DNA of 64,000 nt from the NCBI RefSeq assembly GCF_014650495.1, contig NZ_BMVB01000010.1, positions 168,307 through 232,306 on the forward strand. Direction: 5' to 3'. The stretch is from Streptomyces cinnamoneus (GTDB lineage: Bacteria; Actinomycetota; Actinomycetes; Streptomycetales; Streptomycetaceae). The position numbers and the translations under genes are program-made. The notes below the pieces were generated by a model. That model saw nothing but the letters and a program-made list of their open reading frames with translations, was not told where the DNA came from and ran no database searches. Positions 50,372-57,265 of the stretch are shown piece by piece (within the stretch, counting starts at the first letter, position 1; every line of letters starts with the position of its first letter).

Positions 50372-51420
50372 CGAGGCTCATCCCCTCGCCGGTCGTCGTC
50401 GACATCCGCGCCGGAGCCCTGAACGATCTGGCCTGCGTCCTCGCCGACCAGCGGATCTCCAGCTCCGGCAAGCTCGCCATCGCCATCAGCGGCGGCTCCG
50501 GGGCGCAGCTGCGCGAACGGCTCGCCCCGGCGCTGCCCGGCGCCTCCTGGTACGAGGTCGGCGGCGGCACCCTGGACGACGCCATCAGGCTCGGCGACCG
50601 CATGAAGAAGGGGCACTACGACGCCGTCGTGGGCCTCGGCGGCGGCAAGATCATCGACTGCGCCAAGTACGCCGCGGCGCGGATCGGCCTGCCGCTGGTC
50701 GCCGTCGCCACCAACCTCTCGCACGACGGGCTCTGCTCGCCGGTCGCCACCCTCGACAACGACGCGGGCCGCGGCTCGTACGGCGTGCCGAACCCCATCG
50801 CGGTCGTCATCGACCTCGACGTCATCCGCGAGGCGCCGGTGCGCTACGTGCGCTCCGGCATCGGCGACGCGATCTCCAACATCTCCGCCGTCGCCGACTG
50901 GGAGCTCGCCCACCGCGAGCGCGGCGAGGGCATCGACGGCCTGGCCGCCGCGATGGCCCGCCAGGCCGGCGAGGCCGTGCTCCGGCACCCCGGCGGCGTC
51001 GGCGACGACGGCTTCCTGCAGGTGCTGGCCGAGGGGCTGGTGCTCACCGGCATCTCGATGTCCGTCGCCGGCGACAGCCGCCCCGCCTCGGGCGCCTGCC
51101 ACGAGATCAACCACGCCTTCGACATCCTCTACCCCAAGCGCGCCGCCAGCCATGGCGAGCAGTGCGGCCTCGGGGCCGCCTTCGCGATGCACCTGCGCGG
51201 TGCCCGCGAGGAGTCCGCGCTGATGGTCGAGGTGCTGCGGCGGCACGGCCTGCCCGTGCTGCCCTCCGAGATCGGCTTCACCGACGACGAGTTCGTGCGG
51301 GTGGTGGAGTACGCGCCGCAGACCCGCCCCGGGCGGTACACGATCCTTGAGCACCTCGACCTCTCCACCCACCAGATCAGGGACGCCTACGCCGACTATG
51401 CACAAACCGTCAGTAGCTGA
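50359..51420 (+). CDS. sn-Glycerol-1-phosphate dehydrogenase family protein (EgsA/AraM-like)
   Basis: The 353-residue protein belongs to the iron/zinc dehydrogenases near archaeal EgsA and Bacillus AraM, which reduce dihydroxyacetone phosphate to sn-glycerol-1-phosphate. Characteristic segments are VGLGGGKIIDCAKY (NAD(P) site, GGGK at 94-97), TNLSHDGLCSPVATL (SHDG at 121-124) and GDAISNISAVADWELA (metal Asp near 170). Metal-ligand His residues lie in GACHEINHAFD and ASHGEQCGLG. Bacteria normally use the opposite glycerol-phosphate enantiomer, so its place inside a CDP-alcohol operon is notable. The GTG at 50359 overlaps the previous gene by 13 bp and its 3' end overlaps the next by 23 bp. Confidence 0.85.
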   Translation: MPVLTRLIPSPVVVDIRAGALNDLACVLADQRISSSGKLAIAISGGSGAQLRERLAPALPGASWYEVGGGTLDDAIRLGDRMKKGHYDAVVGLGGGKIIDCAKYAAARIGLPLVAVATNLSHDGLCSPVATLDNDAGRGSYGVPNPIAVVIDLDVIREAPVRYVRSGIGDAISNISAVADWELAHRERGEGIDGLAAAMARQAGEAVLRHPGGVGDDGFLQVLAEGLVLTGISMSVAGDSRPASGACHEINHAFDILYPKRAASHGEQCGLGAAFAMHLRGAREESALMVEVLRRHGLPVLPSEIGFTDDEFVRVVEYAPQTRPGRYTILEHLDLSTHQIRDAYADYAQTVSS

Positions 51421-52177
51421 ACTCCGACCGGTCGTCCACCCCGCGGGTGTGAAGGACCGGCGCAGCGGTGAGCACTGGGCCGGCCGCCTGTACATGCGAG
51501 AGATCTCGCTGCGCTGCGACCGGTACCTGGTCAACACCCGGATCACGCCCAACCAGCTCACCTACCTGATGACCGTCTTCGGTGTCCTCGCGGCCCCGGC
51601 CCTGCTGGTGCCCGGGATCACGGGCGCCGTGCTCGGCGTGCTGATGGTCCAGCTCTACCTGCTGCTCGACTGCATCGACGGCGAGGTCGCCCGCTGGAAG
51701 AAGCAGTTCTCGCTCGGCGGCGTGTACCTGGACCGGGTCGGCGCCTACCTGTGCGACGCCGCGGTCCTGGTCGGCTTCGGGCTGCGCGCCGCCGACCTGT
51801 GGGGCTCCGGCCGGATCGACTGGCTGTGGGCCTTCCTGGGCACCCTGGCCGCCGTCGGCGCCGTCCTGATCAAGGCCGAGACCGACCTCGTCGGGGTCGC
51901 CCGGCACCAGGGCGGGCTCCCGCCGGTCAAGGAGGCGGCGTCCGAGCCGCGCTCGTCCGGCATGGCCCTGGCCCGCAAGGCCGCCGCCGCGCTGAAGTTC
52001 CACCGCCTCATCCTGGGGATCGAGGCGTCCCTGCTGATCCTGGTCCTCGCGGTCCTGGACGCGGTCCGGGACGACCTGTTCTTCTCGCGCCTCGGCGTCG
52101 CCGTCCTCGCGGGCATCGCGCTCCTGCAGACGGTGCTGCACCTGGTGTCCATCCTCGCGTCGAGCAGGCTGCGATGA
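51398..52177 (+). CDS. Second CDP-alcohol phosphotransferase, fourth catalytic Asp replaced
   Basis: The 259-residue membrane protein has six predicted helices and a CDP-alcohol phosphotransferase core. The motif reads D91-C-I-D94-G-E-V-A-R-x8-G108-x3-D112-R-V-G-A116, so the fourth conserved Asp, thought to act as catalytic base, is Ala116. An Asp occurs four residues later (Asp120, in LCD). Either Asp120 substitutes, the enzyme uses a different acceptor chemistry, or it is a binding partner of the complete paralogue two genes upstream. The flanking sequence is typical of an intact gene, with no sign of decay. It overlaps G1P dehydrogenase (23 bp) and the glycosyltransferase (ATGA). Confidence 0.82.
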   Translation: MHKPSVAELRPVVHPAGVKDRRSGEHWAGRLYMREISLRCDRYLVNTRITPNQLTYLMTVFGVLAAPALLVPGITGAVLGVLMVQLYLLLDCIDGEVARWKKQFSLGGVYLDRVGAYLCDAAVLVGFGLRAADLWGSGRIDWLWAFLGTLAAVGAVLIKAETDLVGVARHQGGLPPVKEAASEPRSSGMALARKAAAALKFHRLILGIEASLLILVLAVLDAVRDDLFFSRLGVAVLAGIALLQTVLHLVSILASSRLR

Positions 52178-53067
52178 GCGCCCCGACCAGAGTCGGCGCG
52201 GTCGTCCTGACCATGGGCAACCGCCCCGACGAGCTGCGCGCCCTGCTGGAGTCCGTCGCCCAGCAGACCGGCGAGGCGATCGAGGTCGTCGTCGTCGGCA
52301 ACGGCTCCCCGCTGCCCGAGCTGAACGTCCCCGGCCTCGCCGTACGGACCGTCGAGCTGCCCGAGAACGTGGGCATCCCGGCCGGCCGCAACGTCGGCAT
52401 CGAGGCGTTCGGCCCCGGCGGCCGCGACGTGGACGTCCTGCTCTTCCTCGACGACGACGGACTGCTGCCGAACCGGGACACGGCCCAGCTGTGCCGGGAG
52501 GCGTTCGCCGCCGACCCGGAGCTGGGGATCATCAGCTTCCGCATCGCCGACCCCGACACCGGCGTCACCCAGCGTCGCCACGTGCCGCGGCTGCGGGCGT
52601 CCGACCCGATGCGCTCGTCGCGCGTGACGACCTTCCTCGGCGGCGCCAACGCGGCCCGCACCCGGGTCTTCGCCGACGTCGGCGGACTGCCGGACGAGTT
52701 CTTCTACGCGCACGAGGAGACCGACCTCGCCTGGCGGGCCCTCGACGCGGGCTGGATGATCGACTACCGGTCGGACATGGTCCTGCACCACCCCACCACG
52801 GCCCCCAGCCGGCACGCCGTCTACCACCGGATGGTGGCCCGCAACCGGGTCTGGCTGGCCCGCCGGAACCTTCCGGCACCGCTGGTCCCCGTCTACGTCG
52901 GGGTGTGGCTGCTGCTGACCCTGGCCCGCCGCCCGTCGCTGCCCGCGCTGCGCGCGTGGTTCGGCGGCTTCCGGGAGGGCTGGACGACGCCCTGCGGTCC
53001 GCGCCGCCCCATGAAGTGGCGTACCGTGTGGCGCCTGACCCGACTGGGTCGCCCGCCCGTGATCTGA
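52174..53067 (+). CDS. Family 2 glycosyltransferase
   Basis: The 297-residue GT-A enzyme transfers a sugar from a nucleotide donor to an inner-leaflet acceptor. It begins GAVVLTMGNRPDELRALLES. The metal-binding DDD is at residues 93-95 (LLFLDDDGLL). The acceptor-side motif is FFYAHEETDLAWRALDAGW (ED/HEET region), with PENVGIPAGRNVG contributing to the donor site. It lacks strong membrane helices apart from a C-terminal hydrophobic patch (VPVYVGVWLLLTLA). Placement between CDP-alcohol enzymes and an exporter suggests it glycosylates the lipid-linked or polymeric product. It is followed by a 69-bp gap. Confidence 0.9.
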   Translation: MSAPTRVGAVVLTMGNRPDELRALLESVAQQTGEAIEVVVVGNGSPLPELNVPGLAVRTVELPENVGIPAGRNVGIEAFGPGGRDVDVLLFLDDDGLLPNRDTAQLCREAFAADPELGIISFRIADPDTGVTQRRHVPRLRASDPMRSSRVTTFLGGANAARTRVFADVGGLPDEFFYAHEETDLAWRALDAGWMIDYRSDMVLHHPTTAPSRHAVYHRMVARNRVWLARRNLPAPLVPVYVGVWLLLTLARRPSLPALRAWFGGFREGWTTPCGPRRPMKWRTVWRLTRLGRPPVI

Positions 53068-53136
53068 CAAGCTCTTGTCTGAGAGCACCGGGCGCGAACC
53101 GGGGCCCGGCCCCGGCAGCGCACCTTGAGGACGAAA

Positions 53137-54081
53137 GTGTCAATTGTGAGCGAGACAACGCACGACAGTGCGGTCGCCATGAGTGCCCCGCCGTCACCCG
53201 ACGACGGTCTGCCCGCCGCCGAGCTGGCCAGGAAGTACGGGCTCGCGGTGAGCGGTGCCCGGCCGAGCCTGCCGGAGTACGCGCGGCAGCTGTGGGACCG
53301 GCGGCACTTCATCATCGCCTTCTCCCGGGCGAAGATGACCGCCCAGTACAGCCAGGCCAAGCTGGGCCAGGTCTGGCAGGTGGCCACCCCCCTGCTGAAC
53401 GCCACGGTGTACTTCCTGATCTTCGGCCTGCTGATGCAGCAGGGCAAGGACATGGGGATCCGCAACTACATCCCCTTCCTGGTGACGGGGATCTTCGTCT
53501 TCACCTTCACGCAGAGCTCGGCGATGGCCGGCGTGCGCTCGATCGCGGGCAACCTGGGGCTGGTGCGCGCCCTGCACTTCCCGCGGGCGGCGCTGCCGAT
53601 CTCCTTCGCGCTCCAGCAGCTCCAGCAGCTGCTGCTCTCGATCTGCGTGCTGTTCGTCTTCCTGCTCGGCTTCGGCCACATGCCCGCGCTGTCGTGGGTG
53701 CTGATCGTCCCGGTGCTGGTGCTGCAGTTCCTCTTCAACACCGGCCTGGCGATGGTCCTGGCCCGGATGGGCAGCAAGACGCCCGACCTGGCGCAGCTGC
53801 TGCCGTTCCTCACCCGCACGTGGATGTACGCGTCCGGCGTGATGTACAGCCTGTCCACGGCGCTGGAGAAGACGCACGCGCCGAAGTGGGTCGCCGACCT
53901 GCTGGCCGCCAACCCGGCCGCCGTCTACATCGACCTCATGCGCTGGGCGCTGATCGACGACCGCAGCCACATCCACCTGCCGCCGCACGTGTGGGTGCTG
54001 GCGGTCGGCTGGGCGCTCGTCGTGGGCGTCGGTGGTTTCGTGTACTTCTGGAAGGCTGAGGAGAAGTACGGCCGTGGCTGA
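53137..54081 (+). CDS. ABC-2 type polysaccharide/teichoic-acid exporter permease (TagG/Wzm-like)
   Basis: The 314-residue protein has an N-terminal amphipathic segment (LWDRRHFIIAFSRAKMTAQYSQAKLG split by the interface helix; the AKMTAQYSQAKLG part is typical) and six helices of the ABC-2 exporter type. They run from LGQVWQVATPLLNATVYFLI to WVLAVGWALVVGVGGFVYFW. It forms the membrane channel that moves lipid-linked glycopolymer across the plasma membrane. GTG at 53137 is chosen because GAGG lies 6 bp upstream. The first 45 residues are polar and unconserved. It overlaps the ATPase gene by 8 bp. Confidence 0.9.
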   Translation: MSIVSETTHDSAVAMSAPPSPDDGLPAAELARKYGLAVSGARPSLPEYARQLWDRRHFIIAFSRAKMTAQYSQAKLGQVWQVATPLLNATVYFLIFGLLMQQGKDMGIRNYIPFLVTGIFVFTFTQSSAMAGVRSIAGNLGLVRALHFPRAALPISFALQQLQQLLLSICVLFVFLLGFGHMPALSWVLIVPVLVLQFLFNTGLAMVLARMGSKTPDLAQLLPFLTRTWMYASGVMYSLSTALEKTHAPKWVADLLAANPAAVYIDLMRWALIDDRSHIHLPPHVWVLAVGWALVVGVGGFVYFWKAEEKYGRG

Positions 54082-54865
54082 TCAGAACACCGGGACCGAG
54101 GCGTCCGCACCCCTGCCCACCGTGATCGCGGACGACGTCCACATCGTCTACCGCGTCTACGGCGGCAACACCGGCCGCGGCAGTGCGACCGCCGCCCTGA
54201 ACCGGATCGTCAAGCGCAAGCCCGGCGCGGGCGTGCGCGAGGTGCACGCGGTCAAGGGGGTGAGCTTCACCGCCTACCGGGGCCAGGCCATCGGCCTGAT
54301 CGGCTCCAACGGCTCGGGCAAGTCCACCCTGCTCAAGGCGGTCGCCGGGCTGCTGCCCACCGAGCGCGGCAAGATCTACACCGACGGCCAGCCCTCGCTG
54401 CTGGGCGTGAACGCCGCCATGATGAACGACCTCACGGGCGAGAAGAACGTGATGCTCGGCGGTCTGGCCATGGGCATGTCGCGCGAGCAGATCCGCGAGC
54501 GCTACCAGGACATCGTCGACTTCTCCGGCATCAACGAGAAGGGCGACTTCATCACGCTCCCCATGCGGACCTACTCCTCCGGCATGGCGGCCCGGCTGCG
54601 GTTCTCCATCGCGGCGGCCAAGGACCACGACGTGCTGATGATCGACGAGGCGCTGGCCACCGGCGACCGGTCCTTCCAGAAGCGCTCCGAGGAGCGCATC
54701 CGCGAGCTGCGCAAGGAGGCCGGCACGGTCTTCCTGGTCAGCCACAACAACAGGTCGATCCGCGACACGTGCGACCGGGTGCTGTGGCTGGAACGCGGTG
54801 AGCTGCTGATGGACGGCCCCACGGACGAGGTGGTCCGGGCCTACGAGCGGGAGACGGCCCGGTAA
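54074..54865 (+). CDS. ABC exporter ATPase (TagH/Wzt-like)
   Basis: This 263-residue ATPase powers the adjacent permease. Walker A is GSNGSGKST, the signature is YSSGMAARLRFSIA and Walker B is VLMIDEALATGD, the DEA form being typical of polysaccharide exporters. It has the N-terminal extension with VHIVYRVYGG characteristic of TagH/Wzt proteins but lacks their long C-terminal carbohydrate-binding domain, ending soon after VVRAYERETAR. The GTG at 54074 lies inside the permease gene. A strong terminator follows 54 bp after the stop, marking the operon end. Confidence 0.93.
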   Translation: MADQNTGTEASAPLPTVIADDVHIVYRVYGGNTGRGSATAALNRIVKRKPGAGVREVHAVKGVSFTAYRGQAIGLIGSNGSGKSTLLKAVAGLLPTERGKIYTDGQPSLLGVNAAMMNDLTGEKNVMLGGLAMGMSREQIRERYQDIVDFSGINEKGDFITLPMRTYSSGMAARLRFSIAAAKDHDVLMIDEALATGDRSFQKRSEERIRELRKEAGTVFLVSHNNRSIRDTCDRVLWLERGELLMDGPTDEVVRAYERETAR

Positions 54866-55240
54866 CGGATCCGCAGCCGGCGCTCCCCGGGAGCACCGGG
54901 GAGACCACCGGCCGCACGAGGCCCCCGTAGGAGCGCAGCGACGGGGGCCTTGACCGTTCCGTGACGATCAACTCGCTTATTGTCAGGGTTGATTCGGGCC
55001 GTGCGTGGCATTGTAAGGATCAAGCACGTACCCCGGCGGACGTCGGACACTTGTACGGCGTACGCTGTAGCGTGCTCTTTTGCGGCTGTTTGTGGCGGGG
55101 CATGGCGATACTCGCGGATCCCCGCCGCCGAGGTGCACGGGGGAGGCTCGAAGAGGAGCCCGGGGGGACGGCCCCGCCCTGCGGCGTGTCCGAAATAGGA
55201 TGTTCTGGGTCGGCAGTGTAGAACGGGAGATGTGACGGCA
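54866..55240. other. Intergenic region upstream of the hopanoid operon
   Basis: After the terminator this region is markedly more A/T-rich than surrounding coding DNA. It has a long dyad ATCAAC (54967-54972)/GTTGAT (54988-54993), a possible promoter -35 TTGATT (54989-54994) with a weak -10 near TAAGGA (55014-55019), and a perfect Streptomyces-like -10 TAGGAT (55196-55201) lacking a good -35. I see no protein-coding gene here until the 24-codon ORF at 55241. It is the likely control region for hopanoid production. Confidence 0.55.
54919..54950 (+). terminator. Terminator of the CDP-alcohol/exporter operon
   Basis: AGGCCCCCGT (54919-54928) pairs perfectly with ACGGGGGCCT (54941-54950) around a 12-nt loop, followed by TTGA. 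The 10-bp GC-rich stem directly after the ABC ATPase gene separates this operon from the hopanoid operon. Confidence 0.8.
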
Positions 55241-55315
55241 ATGGCTGCAAAGGCTACGGGGCCTGACCAGATCAGAGACGCGTACGCCGTCCCCGGTCCG
55301 GGCAGCCCGCGATGA
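55241..55315 (+). CDS. 24-codon leader ORF coupled to hpnC
   Basis: A short ORF begins ATG GCT GCA at 55241 and ends with a TGA that overlaps the hpnC ATG (ATGA at 55312-55315). The peptide is MAAKATGPDQIRDAYAVPG followed by PGSPR. hpnC itself has no good ribosome site, while GGGAG lies 11 bp before this ORF. I infer that ribosomes enter here and re-initiate at hpnC; the peptide need not have a function of its own. An in-frame GTG at 55232 is an alternative start. I do not recognise a family. Confidence 0.5.
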   Translation: MAAKATGPDQIRDAYAVPGPGSPR

Positions 55316-56211
55316 CCGCGGGGACGGACGCGCACGCGCGCGCCGTGCTCGACAAGGCCGCGCACGAGAACTTCCCCGTGGCACCCTTCTTCGTGCCGCG
55401 CGCCTGGCGTGCCGACCTCATGGCGGTCTACGGCTACGCCCGCCTCGTCGACGACATCGGCGACGGCGACCTCGCCCCCGGTGGCCGCGACGCCGAGCTG
55501 CTCGGGCTGGACCGCGAGCAGACGGACGACCGCCTCGCCATGCTCGACGCCTTCGAGGCGGACCTGCGGCGCGTCTTCGACACCACCGGCACCGGCCCCC
55601 GCCACCCGCTGCTGCTCCGCCTGCGTCCGACCGTCCGCCGGTGCGGTCTGACCCCCGAGCCCTTCCTCGGCCTGATCGAGGCGAACCGCCAGGACCAGCG
55701 GGTACGCCGCTACGGCCATTACGACGAGCTGCTCGCCTACTGCGAGCTGTCCGCCAACCCCGTCGGCCGCCTCGTCCTCGGCATCACCGGCACCGCAAGC
55801 CCCGAGCGGATCCGCCGCTCGGACGCGGTCTGCACCGCCCTGCAGATCGTCGAACACCTACAGGACGTCGCCGAGGACCTCCGGCGCGACCGCATCTACC
55901 TCCCCGCCGACGACATGGCGCGCTTCCGCGTCACGGAGTCCGATCTCGCCCGGACGACCGGCAGCGCATCGGTGCGCGCGCTGGTCGCGTTCGAGGCGGA
56001 ACGCGCCGGGAACCTGCTGAATGAAGGCACCCCCCTGGTGGGTAGCGTCCACGGCAGGCTGAAGCTGTTGCTCGCGGGATTCGTGGGCGGAGGGAGGGCC
56101 GCACTCCGGGCGGTCGCCGCCGCCGGACACGACGTTCTCCCCGGACCGCCCAAGCCCACCAAGCTCAGCTTGCTGCGCGAGGTGGCGGCGACATTGCGAA
56201 GAGAGGGGTGA
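55312..56211 (+). CDS. hpnC: Squalene synthase HpnC (hydroxysqualene synthase)
   Basis: The 299-residue trans-isoprenyl diphosphate synthase-fold enzyme works with HpnD and HpnE to make squalene. In that route HpnC converts presqualene diphosphate to hydroxysqualene. The first Asp-rich motif is LVDDIGDGD (Asp47, Asp48, Asp51) and the second lies in LQDVAEDLRRDRIYLP. The start FPVAPFFVPRAWRADLMAVYG is typical of HpnC. It is translationally coupled to the short ORF upstream (ATGA) and to hpnD downstream (GTGA). Confidence 0.93.
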   Translation: MTAGTDAHARAVLDKAAHENFPVAPFFVPRAWRADLMAVYGYARLVDDIGDGDLAPGGRDAELLGLDREQTDDRLAMLDAFEADLRRVFDTTGTGPRHPLLLRLRPTVRRCGLTPEPFLGLIEANRQDQRVRRYGHYDELLAYCELSANPVGRLVLGITGTASPERIRRSDAVCTALQIVEHLQDVAEDLRRDRIYLPADDMARFRVTESDLARTTGSASVRALVAFEAERAGNLLNEGTPLVGSVHGRLKLLLAGFVGGGRAALRAVAAAGHDVLPGPPKPTKLSLLREVAATLRREG

Positions 56212-57158
56212 GCGGGACCGTGAACGGAACGCCACACGCGTCCGCACCGGTACTCGCCGCGTACAGCTACTGCGAGGCCGTCACCGGACAGCAGGCCGGA
56301 AACTTCAGCTACGGCATCAGGCTGCTGCCCGCGGCCAAGCGACGGGCCATGTCGGCCCTGTACGCCTTCTCGCGGCGCGTCGACGACATCGGTGACGGAC
56401 CCCTGGACCCGGAGTCCAAGCGGCTGCGACTGGAAGAGGCCCGCACGACGCTCGACCGCATCAGGGAGGGCGCCGTCGACGAGGACGACACCGACCCGGT
56501 GGCCGTCGCGCTCGCGCACGCCGTGCGCCGCTTCCCCATTCCCATCGGCGGCCTCGACGAACTGATCGACGGCGTTCAGATGGACGTACGCGGCGAGAGC
56601 TACGAGACGTGGGACGACCTGGCCCGGTACTGCCGCTGCGTCGCCGGCGCCATCGGCCGGCTCTCGCTCGGCGTCTTCGGCACGGTGCCCGGTGCCCGCG
56701 ACACCGCGCGCGCCCCGGAGTACGCCGACACGCTCGGCCTGGCGCTGCAGCTCACCAACATCCTGCGCGACGTCCGCGAGGACGCGGCCAACGGCCGCAC
56801 CTACCTGCCCGCGGAGGACCTCGCCAAATTCGGCTGCTCCGCCGGCTTCCACTCGCCCCGGCCCCCGGCCGGGGCCGACTTCACCGGGCTGGTGCACTTC
56901 GAGGTGCGCCGGGCCCGCGCCCTGTTCGCCCAGGGCATGAAGCTGCTGCCCATGCTCGACCGGCGCAGCGGCGCCTGCGTCGCCGCCATGTCCGGCATCT
57001 ACCGCCGGCTGCTGGACCGCATCGCCGAGGAGCCGCAGGCCGTGCTGCGCGGCCGGGTCTCCCTCCCGGGCCGCGAGAAGGCGTTCGTCGCCGTGCGCGG
57101 ACTGTCCGGCTACGACGCCCGCAGCGTCCACCGGCAGACCGCCAGGGGGCGCGCTTGA
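56208..57158 (+). CDS. hpnD: Presqualene diphosphate synthase HpnD
   Basis: The 316-residue enzyme condenses two farnesyl diphosphates to presqualene diphosphate. Substrate-binding Asp-rich motifs are RRVDDIGDG (Asp59, Asp60, Asp63) and TNILRDVREDAANGRTYLP. The N-terminal NFSYGIRLLPAAKRRAMSAL is diagnostic of HpnD. The GTG at 56208 overlaps the hpnC stop, and the GAGAGGGGTGA context provides the ribosome site. Its own stop overlaps the next small ORF by one base (TGATG). It works with HpnC and HpnE rather than a eukaryote-type squalene synthase. Confidence 0.94.
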   Translation: MSGTVNGTPHASAPVLAAYSYCEAVTGQQAGNFSYGIRLLPAAKRRAMSALYAFSRRVDDIGDGPLDPESKRLRLEEARTTLDRIREGAVDEDDTDPVAVALAHAVRRFPIPIGGLDELIDGVQMDVRGESYETWDDLARYCRCVAGAIGRLSLGVFGTVPGARDTARAPEYADTLGLALQLTNILRDVREDAANGRTYLPAEDLAKFGCSAGFHSPRPPAGADFTGLVHFEVRRARALFAQGMKLLPMLDRRSGACVAAMSGIYRRLLDRIAEEPQAVLRGRVSLPGREKAFVAVRGLSGYDARSVHRQTARGRA

Positions 57159-57265
57159 TGTCCCCCCTGCACACGGGCACCGGCCGTCGTCCCGACGGGA
57201 AGCGGCGCGCAACCCTCCACCCGGTCCGCGCGTCCCTGACAACAGCCGAGGGGGAGGGCGCATGA
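57158..57265 (+). CDS. 35-residue small protein between hpnD and hpnE
   Basis: This tiny ORF starts with an ATG overlapping the hpnD stop (TGATG) and ends in a TGA overlapping the hpnE ATG (ATGA at 57262-57265), so it fills the gap exactly. The peptide is basic in the middle (GRRPDGKRRATLHPVRASL) and ends TTAEGEGA. From memory it resembles small Streptomyces proteins grouped as DUF6380, which carry a K(R)xATL-x-ASLT core, but I could not check this. GAGGGGGAGGG near its 3' end doubles as the hpnE ribosome site. Either a real small protein or a coupling ORF is possible. Confidence 0.55.
   Translation: MSPLHTGTGRRPDGKRRATLHPVRASLTTAEGEGA

Noticed and set aside
55196..55201. TAGGAT as the -10 of the hopanoid operon promoter
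   Set aside because: The hexamer is a good match, but no acceptable -35 is found 16-19 bp upstream, so I mention it only in the intergenic description.
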